Made by a program: the position numbers and the translations under genes. A stretch of 64,000 nt of DNA, taken from NCBI RefSeq assembly GCF_018812025.1, contig NC_063052.1, forward strand, positions 16,206,186 to 16,270,185. Reading direction: 5' to 3'. Below are positions 53,540-64,000 of the stretch, piece by piece (within the stretch, counting starts at the first letter, position 1; every line of letters begins with the position of its first letter). The DNA is from Megalobrama amblycephala (Eukaryota > Chordata > Actinopteri > Cypriniformes > Xenocyprididae). The notes below the pieces were generated by a model. That model was not told the DNA's origin, searched no databases, and saw only the letters and a list, made by a program, of their open reading frames with translations.

Positions 53540-53775
53540 ATCCCGCTAGAAATTTTACATTCCCAGAACATTCTCAGAACGTCCCCACTGGTGTTAAGGA
53601 CATTGCCTAGTAACGTTCCCAGTACGTTCAGAGACAGTCACGATGTGGAGTTCTTTTAAGGTTTGGGGGACGTTATTTGGTGGACCTTCACAGAACATTC
53701 AGGACATTCTCTGAACGTTTAGGGAACCATATTTTATTTGGAAATGTTATTAGAACGTCCCTGCTGCCCTTGTCA
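53540..53775. repeat. AACGTTC-rich dispersed repeat
   Basis: Many variants of GGAACGT and ACGTTC (e.g. TTCTCAGAACGTCCCCACTG, GTTCCCAGTACGTTCAGAGA). This is a frequent teleost repeat motif; no coding. Confidence 0.4.
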
Positions 53776-53837
53776 AAAAATTTAATTGAAAATTAGAGCT
53801 AAACTGACTAACAAAAGTAGCTGTTCAAACAAAAACG

Positions 53838-54030
53838 TCTCAGGTTAGGTATGTAACCATAGTTCCCTGAGAACAGGGAATGAGACTCTGCGTTCGATGA
53901 CGCAATGGGGAACGTCCAAGTGACCCGATGTTTCGAAACCTCACTACCAAAGACTCCAATCCTATTGGCCGGCGACAGTCACATGGCGCGACCCAGAAGT
54001 ATAAAGGCGCTGTAGGACCTTAGGTCATTT
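53838..54030. repeat. Second DIRS-family terminal/internal region
   Basis: CGTCTCAGGTTAGGTATGTA, then TTCCCTGAGAACAGGGAATG and GAGACTCTGCGTTCGATGAC resemble DIRS terminal text (compare 45,420-45,500: GTCTCGTTCCCTTACTCAGG). It is a different subfamily from the copy at 45 kb. Its other end and coding region are not found. Confidence 0.4.
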
Positions 54031-54379
54031 ATTAGCTCAATTAAGTATAAAGAATTAAGTTACAGGGAATAAGAATCAAATCAACTGTAATTGATTCACT
54101 GTAAATGATTCAGAATTAATATTTAACACTTCATCAATTATTCGTCCAGTGAAAAAATTGAGGTTAAAGTATTCTACCAATTCTGGATAAAATATTATTC
54201 TGTGGCCAACAGTAACAATATTTTATTATGATTATTATAAGCAAGAGGTAACTGATCTTTGAGTTTAAGACAGTAATTTCATACACAGCACAAGAAACTT
54301 GTATATGTGAATATCAAAACAAGCTTTATTGACTACATCTAATGATAACAGGAAACTAAGGCTACACACACACATTCAT

Positions 54380-54435
<56 letters not shown>

Positions 54436-55860
54436 TCACGGAGTTGATATGAGTTATGACGGAAGTCCCAAATACTAACTAAACATCGCAACCTGAGGAA
54501 AATCACAAAAGCAGAGCTTTGGCTTGATTCTTTAGGTTTAAAGGAGTTTCACCAGTTTCCAGCAAGAGAGAGAAGTTTGCTTGTACCTGCGTTTGCTCTG
54601 ACAGCTGAGGTAATCGGGTTGTTCTGCGACTCGCGTGCAGCGGAGTCCCGTTCTGGATTGGTTGTCTTTCAGGTGACGTCTTCTCGGGAAAGCCCTTCGT
54701 GGGTTGCGCGGAAGCTTTAAAGTTGTTGCCGGCTGGTGAAACGCGCTGCTCTGAGCAGTTTTCTTCTTTGGAGACTTTGGTCAGATATTTCACGTAGTGT
54801 TTTGGAGTCTGGATGTGACGGCTGTTGAATGGTCAGCTGCGCGGCTCGTGGATGACGTCGGCGACTGTTAGATGGAAAATCAGCCCCGGTAAAGGATCAG
54901 TTCTCAACTTCTCCTTTTCAGCATGACCCAAGCAACTTTTCCGCCATGGTCAAAGTAGCGGTGCTTCGGCTACTGGGCTTCCACGACTGTGCTTCAGTCC
55001 GACTTCTGACCGATTTCTGACAACTAGCTATTGGGAAAGCATAGTTTTAGGAGCAATTTGGCTCCATCCTTCAGATGCGATCCTCCAATGAGACGTTGCT
55101 ACGGAGATTAGACACACCTCGTCTATTGTCTATTGATCACATCGCGTGATATCTGTGGAACATTCTCCTGTTTTATTAACAACTTTATAATGTTTCTTAA
55201 TATCTTCCTGATACTGAATTTCAATGTTTCATTCACACAGAATTACAGAGAATTATAAACTCTGTATTTAGAACTCAAACATGACACACTTCTTACACAC
55301 ATATTACTAGACTGACCTAATTAAAACAATGATTACAAGAGAAAGAAAATGCATACATGAATACAAACATTGACTCCAACATGTTAGTAATCACATCATA
55401 GCATGTGTTATTCTAGATATAGTTAATATTTTAAAATATCAACAATTGTCCTTTTGAGATTGGAGATTGAGTCTGTAAGCATAGAGTCATTGAACAGCGA
55501 CCAGTGTCACAAGTGACCGGGTCAAAATGGATTGCTCAACACAAAGGAGGTATAGATAGGACAGATTCGTCTTTAAATCCATTGATGGGTGTTTTCCTGT
55601 TCCGTCCGATAATACAAGAGGGTTTTGTGAGAGAATCAATAGATTTAATGTGATCAGACCCACGTGATAGGTTCTGATTAGTTTATTGCTGATGAGCTAA
55701 GAAGTCCTTTAGACAGAGTCCTTTGTTAAAAGAAGTCGTGTCATCACTTCTGTTAAGGCTAGGTTTTTCCTGTCAGGAAATGGATCTTTTGGACCAAATG
55801 AAGCTTTGTTCAATCATGCCTCTGGCTGATAAAGCCATTTGGTAATGTCTGTCGAACGAG
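54031..55860. other. Unrecognised repetitive DNA
   Basis: Includes a (CA)n tract at 54,366-54,434. A minus-strand frame at 54,793-54,503 (96 codons, MKYLTKVSKEENCSEQRVSP) shows no domain I recognise. The flanking text GGCGCTGTAGGACC (54,007) and CCCTACAGCGC (55,863) hint that 54,020-55,860 is one inserted element. Confidence 0.35.
54366..54434. repeat. (CA)n microsatellite
   Basis: About 30 CA units with a TACG interruption near the start. Confidence 0.95.
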
Positions 55861-57320
55861 TCCCTACAGCGCGACTGATTAACGCACTAAGGAGGCTGTG
55901 CGCTAAACACCTGATTCCTCAGGGGAGCACAAACCAGCCTAAGGGCTGAAACTCAGGAGGAGGCCTGAACAGAGCCAACCACCGTGATCAGCTTAGGGAG
56001 CTAAGCACTATTACGTACACAACCCAAAGGGAAGTACAAGGCTCGCCTAACAGGTAGACCATGCAATGGGCAAACAATCATGGAGGCCAAAGAGGGGCCT
56101 ACAGCATGACAAAAACTGGATATGAAACAGCAGAATATTCAGAAGGTGGCCTAGAGGAGCCACCCCGAACATCTGTTATGTTCTGGAGCAGACAGAACAC
56201 TTCGTTCACTTGCACACTCCACCCAACACGAACCAAAGAGCAGTGTACTCGGTAAAAGCACCTTTTACTCTTTCAGCAAGAGGAGGACCACATACGCCAA
56301 CACTTCGTCAAAGAAGGCCTATACAGGCCTGTCACCTCGTGTTCGGATTTTTAGATTCTCAGCCATCCGAATGGGCTAGTGACAGGCAGCACACATGGCA
56401 TGACTCGTGTTCGTCCTTTGTATAGTATTTTGTTTATTTATACAATTGACCACAGGTCATAAACCTGAAATAAGAAACAAACAGTGTTACAAACATATCC
56501 ATTTATCATATAATGCAAAATAAACAATCATGAAATAGTTACAATAAAATAACTAGATCAGTTTCTGCTGTAAACAAGAATACACTGTCATATAATCCCC
56601 TATACAGTTTCACACAGCGCCATACTACTACAAACTACATTTCCCATCATGCATAGCGGCGCTCATGCGCAGAGTATAACAGTTACACGAGTCGACGGGC
56701 AAAGTGCATCAATCATTATAACACTACGCTTCAATGTTTTATTACATTAATGCAACTCCGTCGCTTACCACAACAATGCGCTACATTAATTTGCTTGGTA
56801 ACTTGTTAAATATCCAGTGCACGGGCATACCGTGAACGAGAGATTGGAACAGCGCTCGCGCTAATCCGACTACAAAGCGAGTCTCTCTGCACGGACTAAA
56901 CACAGCCAATGTCAACAATCACACAGGCAGGTAACTTTAAACACTCCTATATTAAATTACAGTAGACCGTGACTCATGATAAACTGTTCAAAAAGCTCTA
57001 AACTCGCTACATACCAACAGGCTGTGTGCTCCTGACGATGGGTGAATCATAATCGACGCTACTCCGTGCTTTTTTCTTCCATGAAGCTTCCGGCGCAATC
57101 GCGCATGCCCATGCTCAAATGACCATCACGCAACAAATAATTATTATAACGCAAATAATTTTTTAGCTTAAATAAATCCTATCATTCCCAATATTTTAAG
57201 CGGACCTTTTTATACCCATGAATTTTACTAATATTTTTCTCTAGTGACCCAAAGAACCGAACACCTCGACAGATGCATGGCATCAGCTCATGGCAGTGTT
57301 CTTAGACACCAGAAATGAAA
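55861..57320. repeat. GGCCTA-rich repeat block, left part
   Basis: Text such as GGAGGCCTGAACAGAGCCAA and GAGGCCAAAGAGGGGCCTAC recurs in degenerate form through 58.9-59.9 and 62.1-63.1 kb. The block at 56.6-57.1 kb is CpG-richer and promoter-like (separate entry). No protein domain is recognised. Confidence 0.4.
56620..56700. promoter_or_regulatory. Promoter-like ZNF143/THAP11-type motif
   Basis: AAACTACATTTCCCATCATGC (last 20 bases, about 56,632-56,652) closely fits the ACTACAAYTCCCAGCATGC element bound by ZNF143/THAP11, followed by CpG-containing GCGGCGCTCATGCGCAGAG. Such motifs mark start sites of housekeeping promoters. No downstream exon is recognised. Confidence 0.4.
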
Positions 57321-57324
57321 TTAA

Positions 57325-58886
57325 CCCTCTGGAGTCTGAGGCTGATTTGGGGCTTGGAGAAGTTTTGACATGCCCTGACATTTGTGCTTTTTTCAGTTGT
57401 TCATAAACATATAAATGACAAAAGTGTCATTACACTGTATTCAGCACAAACTAAGCTACAATAATATGTGAGGAACATGTTTGTACATGTTTGTATTTTT
57501 GAAGGAATAATGTTTATGCGTGGTTATTGAAAAAACAAAAAACTTAAGTCACTGAAATAAGGCCAAAAAAAGTATATTAAATCTGTGTTCACAAGACTTT
57601 TGGGTATTGGAGTTTGTAGACTAGAGTTTTTGCTTCAGAATTATGTAAAAATTATGCTGCCTACTCCTTCATATAAAACAATATATTGATTTAGTTTTTG
57701 TAAGACACTTTTTGTCAAGAAACACAGTATGCATGGAGGCGTGAATCTGCATGAATAATGGGCCATTTACACCTGAGAAGACAAAAGAATCACATAATAA
57801 TGACCTGAAATGACTTGCATATTAATGAGGCCTTTCAGTCAGGTAGGCTGTGAAAAAACCCCTCTGTAATAATGTCTCAGCTCAATTTAAAATAATGGTA
57901 TTCTATTATATTCTTTAAAATAAAATGTATTTCTGTGATGCAAAGTGTCTGAACAATTATGTTACCTCTATGGCATTTCATATAGGCTTTTAGCTTAAAA
58001 GCATGCACATTTGGAGAAATATTGATGGATTCTTATATATTTATGTCAATTTTCTATACTGAGAAGTAATATTTATTGTCATCACTATGAGTGCTGGATA
58101 CTGTGTTTTACACGAATGGATACAATTCATACTTGCAGCCGGAGGGCACTCTCTGTACACCTTTAGTCCACAAATTATTCTAAAGAAGAAGAGGACATTT
58201 CAGGAATGGTGTTTTTAATTCATACTTGCAGCCGGAGGGCGCTCTCTGTACACCTTTAGGCCACACATTCATATAAAGAAGAAAAGGAACTAGGAACTAA
58301 CGGCATGTCTTCTAGAGATTGCTAACCATTGCTTTAACATCCAAATAAACACTTTTCAAGACAATAAATACACGATTGAGACGATGAATGCATGTATTGC
58401 CTCTGAAAATGCGTCTGAATAGCGCTGGCTCCGTGGGCGTGGCCACATTAGCGGATAATGAGCTGAATCACAGACTTCTGACATGGCTCTCTTTTCATAG
58501 AGATTACATAAACACAGAATGTTTGTTTTCGATTTGACTTGCACAATTTAAAACCTGACATTTCAACGTTTCCTTAGACGTAAGTGTCATTTTTTTGTCA
58601 TTAGTATTCATAAGTTACAGTTCATTTTCTGAGAACTATCAGATTGGACTTCGTTCAGAGGGAGAGGAGAGATCACGCATCATGTTAGTTTTCTTTATTT
58701 AACAAAAATCACAACATTGTGTTTTTACTCTGAGTGTACACAAATAAAAGAAGACATTCTATAGTTTCAATTGATATATTACTTATGTCTCTATGACATG
58801 AAATGACGGAGTATTTTAAGTCTGTTTTGCTGCAATGTGAAAAAAATCCTGCAAAACGCGCCGGCGCGTTTTCGGACCTCAGGGAG
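57325..58886. mobile_element. piggyBac-like non-autonomous element (MITE)
   Basis: 1,562 bp flanked by TTAA (57,321-57,324 and 58,887-58,890), the piggyBac target. Ends read CCCTCTGGAGTCTGAGG and, inverted, CTCCCTGAGGTCCG: imperfect inverted repeats beginning with C/T-rich CCCT. Internally an ATACTTGCAGCCGGAGGGC block is tandemly repeated at 58,130 and 58,224. No transposase ORF. Confidence 0.6.
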
Positions 58887-58890
58887 TTAA

Positions 58891-59949
58891 CCGACACAAA
58901 GGAGGTTAACTACCATCCGGACCCGTGGCCAACGGCATGTGTAAAGATCCTCAGATCTAAAAACACATCAACATATACCATATGTTGAGAAAGGTGGCCT
59001 ATAAGGCCTAGAAACCTTTAAACATATGGCATAAGTCCATTGGCCTTTACTAGGAGCATAAAAAGATCCACCTTAGACATCTAGGTGGCTGGAGCTCAAC
59101 TAGCATATCTCATAGGCTCAGTGAGACAGATGTAGTAAAAAACCAAACCTCAGTAAGGTTCACTACAGTCTACTGAGGGGCTAACCACTCAGAGTACTCA
59201 GAAAACCCACACCATTCCTGAGCCAACCAGTCAACTAAAAAGGAAGGCCTAAAGAGGGCCAACGATCTTAGTAACAGGTGGCTTTACAGCAACTGTAATG
59301 TAAATCAGACTGTGCCAACAAGTAAACTGAAAAAGTTTAAAAAATCAGAAATCAGAAACAAGAGGCAGCAGCCCGATTGGAACACTAGAAACACACACCG
59401 TGCCATCACGGGGACTAGAAAGGAGGCCGAAGAGGGCCTACCCATTCACACCGCACGTAGCAACAGCTCGCAGACAGCGCATGGCTGCCACATCTAGACC
59501 ACCAAAGAGCAGTGTATAAAAAACTTCCTCAGAAGAGATACACAAACAGGCCTGAAGTGGCCTGTTCGCTCAGGTCAAGCGTGCTCTTGAAGTGGTCAGA
59601 TACTAAGCACCTCCGCACAGCAGGTCAGCCAAGAAAGAGACCCCTAGGGCCTACTATCCTAGTGACAAGTGGCGTTCGGCCATTGTAAATATACACTCAC
59701 AGACTGAGCCAACCAGTCAACTAAAAAGGAAGGCCTAAGAAGGGCCAACGATCTTAGTAACAGGTGGCTTACAGCAACTGTAAGGTATATCAGACTGTGC
59801 CAACAAGTGAACTGACCAGGAAGCTCCTCAGAGCCAACCAAATCAGAGACAAGAGGCAGCAGCCCAATTGGAACACTAAGAGACACACCCCGTGCCAACA
59901 CGGGACTAGAAGGGAGGCCGAAGAGGGCCTACCCATTCATGCCGCATGT
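58891..59949. repeat. GGCCTA-rich repeat block with a 485-bp tandem duplication
   Basis: 59,217-59,485 is repeated at 59,701-59,949 (e.g. GAGCCAACCAGTCAACTAAA, AACGATCTTAGTAACAGGTG, AGGCCGAAGAGGGCCTACCC in both). The second copy is interrupted at 59,950 by the LINE and continues at 62,073. No protein similarity. Confidence 0.7.
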
Positions 59950-62072
59950 CAAGTCAAGTCAAGTCAAATTTATTTATATAGCGCTTTTACAATTGGTAAT
60001 TGTTTCAAAGCAGCTTTACATATTAGACGCACAGAAAAAAAGGGAAGTGGTTAAAAATAAGCTGTACAAACAAGCGTGGTAATATGTAACATATACAAGA
60101 TGGTGCTACATTAAGCCAATGTCGGCTGACTCCCAGGGGTGGAAAAAACCCCCTAGGAGAAAACCCAGCGTGGGAAAAAAGTCCTAGGAGGGAAAAAACC
60201 CCTTGGAAGATATATATAGTATATGTAAATGGATATGGAGATCAAAATCTGAATTATACATTTTTATTATAGAGATTAAAAATAGATTATATATATATAT
60301 TTGTAAGCGGATACGGGGATTTAAAAATCTATGCAGCCAGAACTGGATCTGTAGGCCCATTGTCTCCTGGGCTGCGTTGTAGTCAGGTCCAGACACAGGT
60401 TCTCCATCTGATCTGGATACGGCCTGGATCCAGCACCAGGAAAACCTCGGGATAAGCAGAGAGACAGATATTAGCGTAGATGCCATTCTTATTCTGATGT
60501 ACAGGTATATCTAGTGTTATAGGAAATGTTCTCGGTTCCGGCCGACCTAATTATTGCAGCGTAACAATCCTTTAACGGATTTGAAAAATGTTAATGTATT
60601 GATAATGTGTTATGTGTATGCAAGAGCAAAGAGATGTGTTTTTAGTCTAGATTTAAACTGACAGAGTGTGTCTGCTTCCCGAACAATGCTAGGAAGATTG
60701 TTCCAGAGTTTAGGTGCTAAATAGGAAAAGGATCTGCCGCCTTCAGTTGATTTTGATATTCTGGGTATTATCAACTGGCCTGAATTCTGAGATCGCAATA
60801 AACGTGAAGGACTATAATGCATTAAGAGCTCACTTAGGTACTGGGGAGCTAAACCATTTAGTGCTTTATAAGTAAGTAGCAAGATTTTAAAATCTATACG
60901 ATGTTTAATAGGGAGCCAATGTAATGTTGACAGAACTGGGCTAATATGGTCATACTTTCTGGTTCTAGTAAGAACTCTAGCTGCCGCATTTTGGACCAAC
61001 TGTAGTCTGTTTAAAAGCCGAGCAGAACAACCACCCAGTAGAGCGTTACAGTAATCTAGTCTTGAGGTCATGAATGCATGAATCAACTGTTCCGCATTTG
61101 TCATTGAGAGCATATGTCGTAATTTAGATATATTTTTTAGATGGAAGAAGGCGGTTTTACAGATACTAGAAACATGACTTTCAAATGAAAGATTGGTATC
61201 GAAGAGCACACCCAAGTTCCTAACTGAGGACGAAGATTTAATGGAGCACCCGTCAAGTGTTAGAGAGTATTCAAGGTTTTTTCGTGAGGAAGTTTTTGGT
61301 CCAAAGATTAGGATATCAGTTTTTTCTGAATTTAATAATAAGAAATTTCTTGTCATCCAGTTTTTAATGTCAGCTATGCATTCTGTTAGTTTTGTGAATT
61401 TGTAGGTTTCGTCAGGGCGCGAGGAAATATAGAGCTGAGTATCGTCAGCGTAGCAGTGAAAACTAACACCATGCTTCCTAATTATCTCTCCTAAGGGCAG
61501 CATGTACAGAGTGAAAAGCAACGGTCCTAGTACTGAGCCTTGTGGTACTCCATACTGAACCTGTGATCGATACGACATCTCTTCATTAATTATTACAGAC
61601 TGATAACGGTCAGATAAGTACGATTTGAACCATGCCAAAGCAATTCCACTAATGCCAATATAGTTTTCAAGTCTTTTTAAAAGAATGTTGTGATCGATAG
61701 TGTCAAAAGCAGCACTGAGATCTAATAACACTAATAGAGAAATACAGCCACGATCGGATGATAAGAGTAGATCGTTTGTAACTCTAACAAGAGCAGTCTC
61801 AGTACTATGGTACGGTCTAAATCCTGACTGGAAATCCTCACAGATTCCATTTCTTTCTAAAAAGGAACACAGTTGTGATGAAACTGCCTTTTCTAGTATC
61901 TTTGACAGAAAAGGTAGATTCGAGATTGGCCTGTAATTTACTAAATCTCTCGGATCTAGTTGAGGTTTTTTAATAAGAGGTTTAATAATAGCCTGCTTAA
62001 AGGTTTTTGGCACGTATCCTAGTGTTAACGATGAATTAATTATATCAAGAAGTGGACCTACGACCTCTGGAA
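59950..62072 (-). mobile_element. 5'-truncated L2-type LINE with intact RT
   Basis: Inserted into the repeat block; comparison with the uninterrupted copy (59,455-59,472) shows the empty site, and GCATGT flanks both ends (59,944-59,949 and 62,073-62,078). The 3' end on the minus strand carries a (TTGAC)n tail and AGCGCTATATAAATAAAT. Same family as 39.5-43.6 kb. Confidence 0.9.
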
Positions 62073-62076
62073 GCAT
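60610..62076 (-). CDS. L2-type LINE reverse transcriptase (5'-truncated, uninterrupted)
   Basis: 488 codons without a break. RT blocks: [80 protein letters not shown] and [13 protein letters not shown] with both catalytic aspartates, [13 protein letters not shown], and a C-terminus ending [15 protein letters not shown]. The endonuclease is missing because of 5' truncation. The ATG lies in the target-site duplication (62,074-62,076), so it is not the natural start. It has no promoter of its own; expression would need read-through. The intact coding sequence implies recent insertion. Confidence 0.9.
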   Translation of the reverse strand: MLPEVVGPLLDIINSSLTLGYVPKTFKQAIIKPLIKKPQLDPRDLVNYRPISNLPFLSKILEKAVSSQLCSFLERNGICEDFQSGFRPYHSTETALVRVTNDLLLSSDRGCISLLVLLDLSAAFDTIDHNILLKRLENYIGISGIALAWFKSYLSDRYQSVIINEEMSYRSQVQYGVPQGSVLGPLLFTLYMLPLGEIIRKHGVSFHCYADDTQLYISSRPDETYKFTKLTECIADIKNWMTRNFLLLNSEKTDILIFGPKTSSRKNLEYSLTLDGCSIKSSSSVRNLGVLFDTNLSFESHVSSICKTAFFHLKNISKLRHMLSMTNAEQLIHAFMTSRLDYCNALLGGCSARLLNRLQLVQNAAARVLTRTRKYDHISPVLSTLHWLPIKHRIDFKILLLTYKALNGLAPQYLSELLMHYSPSRLLRSQNSGQLIIPRISKSTEGGRSFSYLAPKLWNNLPSIVREADTLCQFKSRLKTHLFALAYT

Positions 62077-62078
62077 GT

Positions 62079-63430
62079 GACAACAGCTCGTGATCTAATA
62101 GGGAACCAAGCTACAGGAAACAGCCTAAGTCCAAAACCTATGGGGAGCTAATCCTGAGCTACCGCTAATACACATTCCAACAGGCAATGAAGTACAATTG
62201 GCTAAAGGAAACCAACACAGCCAACATGGTCTAAAGGAGGCCACTAGGGCCTACACTTCAAACAAACATGTGGCACAACCTGTGGCAGTGTAAGTAATGT
62301 GAGCATAAAATGATCAAACCAAAGAATGCTAACTTAGCCAATGCTAACTAGAAAGAGGCTATGTAACAAACAGGCCTACATTCTAAGCTAGAAAGATTAG
62401 CCGAAGGGATGATCAAAAACAGGAAGCTAAAAAATTCACCATCTTTCCTCAGAAAGTGGTAAAGCTACCCTGAGTATGCAATCCAACAATTGATGCACTC
62501 AGTTACACCAATAAACCTATCAATTGGGAATATTAGGTCACCAATGTCTACAATAGCGGTTAAAAACAAGCCAGCTATCATGTGACAGGTGCCAACCTGT
62601 GGCAGCATACTAAGTTCACATACAAATATGTAGGGCAAGGATCTAGAACTTAAAGCAAGCACACAGCGGCTTTAATATATGTCACTTCAAAAAAGGAAAT
62701 CGTTCTTCCATACAGATTCTCAAATCTGTGCTAAGCAATAGAGGACAAAAAACTAAATGATAGTAATGTCCACTCAACTTGATTGTAGCATACAACAAGT
62801 GGCCTAGAGGAGAAAACATATTTTCCTTATTGACATAGCGTTCTAGAACGTGGGGCCTAGCAAAAACCTGCATAACTTATCTGCCTCAACAAGATAAGGG
62901 CCTAATCCACCTGAGATAACAGAACAGGAAGTACAACGATAGTTTTACAACCTAGCTGTTAACTCAACCCATGCATCTACATAAATAGGGGATAGTGGGC
63001 ATGCGGCCTAACAACTCCCTCGGGAGGAGGCCAAAACTAGGAATATGTATCCAATGGGGATAATATAAATAAAGTAATTTGCAAATAACACTCCTAGCTC
63101 TAGCCTAGCTGCTAAGCTTGTGGGCAAAGAAAAACAGCTAACAAAGCCTGTTTTAAATATCGCTTTCAATTCATATAAAAAGAGAGTTAAGCAACATACC
63201 CAAGCAAAAAATGTCAGGCGGCCGATCAAAGCTGCCGACATTGCATAAACTGAAGTGACAAGTGCTAACTCAAACTACTTTAGAAAACAGCAGATGAGAC
63301 GCTACTCTAAGCAGGTGGCTAAGAGGCAGCCATTTTGTGGCCTGCACAACATATACTAGCCAACCTAACAACTTCAGTTTTGCCCAGAAAAAAAAACCTT
63401 AATTTTGACTACATGCTCAGAAAAATAAGG
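62079..63430. repeat. GGCCTA-rich repeat block, right part
   Basis: Continues the repeated text of 59.7-59.95 kb (CAACAGCTCGTGATC) and includes AAGGAGGCCACTAGGGCCTA and similar phrases. No gene is recognised; minus-strand frames are short and lack domains. Confidence 0.5.
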
Positions 63431-63903
63431 TCTTATTTTAAACAAAATATAGACCCCTCCCTGCGGCTCAGCGACCAAAGACTCCTAATGCTTCTTTCAC
63501 GAAAGGATGCTCCTTTCACGAAAGGATTCACGTAAGATCCTCTTACTATTTGTGGCAGGACACAGAGGACTGATGGAATAAACGATGAAGCGACTACGCC
63601 ACTCTGGCACTTTGCCAGAGATAATAACTTGCCCTTGGGCAACACAGGTTCGTGTGCAAGAAATGGCAGAAGACGTGGGTAAAACAATTATGAAATTTTA
63701 TTAAAGATAAAATATCTGAAGCAACAATAGAAAACAAAAATGAATAAACTCAATAAAATGCAATATGGGTGACCTGCATTCTCAGACACCGCAAAGGAAT
63801 AAGTACAGGAGCCGAGGCACAACAGGAGGGAGTAAGGGCACTAATAGGCCTCCACAGCACAGCACAATTTGGTTACACCTGTGTGGAAACACTCTCACTT
63901 ACA

Positions 63904-63937
<34 letters not shown>

Positions 63938-64000
63938 ACTGCACACAGCACTTGTGAAGCAACACCACCACCAAAATCCGCCCACCTTCAGCACTCAGCT
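63431..64000. other. Unrecognised terminal segment with (CA)n
   Basis: Contains a duplicated CTTTCACGAAAGGAT at 63,495 and 63,512, a TTTTATTAAAG tract at 63,700 and a (CA)n microsatellite at 63,906-63,936. No supportable gene. Confidence 0.4.

Noticed and set aside
54503..54793. Minus-strand 96-codon frame (MKYLTKVSKEENCSEQ start)
   Set aside because: No recognisable domain and embedded in repeat DNA; I cannot support it as a gene.

Overview
The window looks like a repeat-rich teleost genomic segment, most likely from a cyprinid. It is AT-rich, with spliced genes, (GT)n/(CA)n microsatellites, a 5S-rRNA-derived SINE3, DIRS, copia, gypsy, L1-like and L2-like retroelements, and interspersed repeats I associate with carp and zebrafish relatives. 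There is no bacterial or viral gene organisation. Species is inferred from repeat families and gene content only.

Host genes. (1) A minus-strand tandem array of F-type lectin (fucolectin/FTP domain) genes: gene 1 (about 13.1-9.3 kb) and gene 2 (about 22.3-18.6 kb) each encode two lectin domains. Each runs: signal exon, two exons per domain, a tiny linker exon, and a terminal exon carrying the stop. Gene 3 (52.8-51.9 kb) keeps only the last domain and 3' end. The 5' leader exons of a fourth copy lie at the left edge (1.23-1.55 kb). The five domains differ at the fucose-binding triad, and gene 1 has a frame-shifted signal exon. (2) A single plus-strand exon of an EXT1-family heparan-sulfate polymerase (49,536-49,655), so the lectin array probably lies inside or beside an ext1-type gene on the opposite strand. 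(3) Unrecognised exon-like pieces at 7.5-8.2 kb and a possible THAP-like fragment at 2.4 kb.

Mobile elements fill most of the rest. At 25.6-36.8 kb an L1-like LINE is split by a gag-only gypsy-like LTR element (27,640-33,820), itself split by a full-length Ty1/copia element (28,669-33,170) with two identical 217-bp LTRs. Next come an L2-type LINE 3' end carrying a SINE3 and a solo LTR (36.8-38.7 kb), a decayed L2-type LINE with another solo LTR (39.5-43.6 kb), a gypsy-like 5' end (44.7-45.2 kb), and a DIRS-type tyrosine-recombinase element with inverted termini and internal complementary region (45.2-49.1 kb). The right end (53-64 kb) is unannotatable repeats plus a piggyBac-like MITE (57.3-58.9 kb) and a 5'-truncated L2-type LINE with intact reverse transcriptase (60.0-62.1 kb).

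The lectin genes share large duplicated flanks (near 13.9, 24.8 and 44.1 kb; also 14.7 and 39.2 kb), so the region grew by segmental duplication and was then expanded by retroelement insertion. The most interesting signals are divergence of sugar-binding residues across the lectin domains, the copia element whose gag begins inside its LTR and whose primer-binding site matches the anticodon arm of initiator tRNA, and a telomere-like palindrome cleanly inserted into a minisatellite-coding frame.
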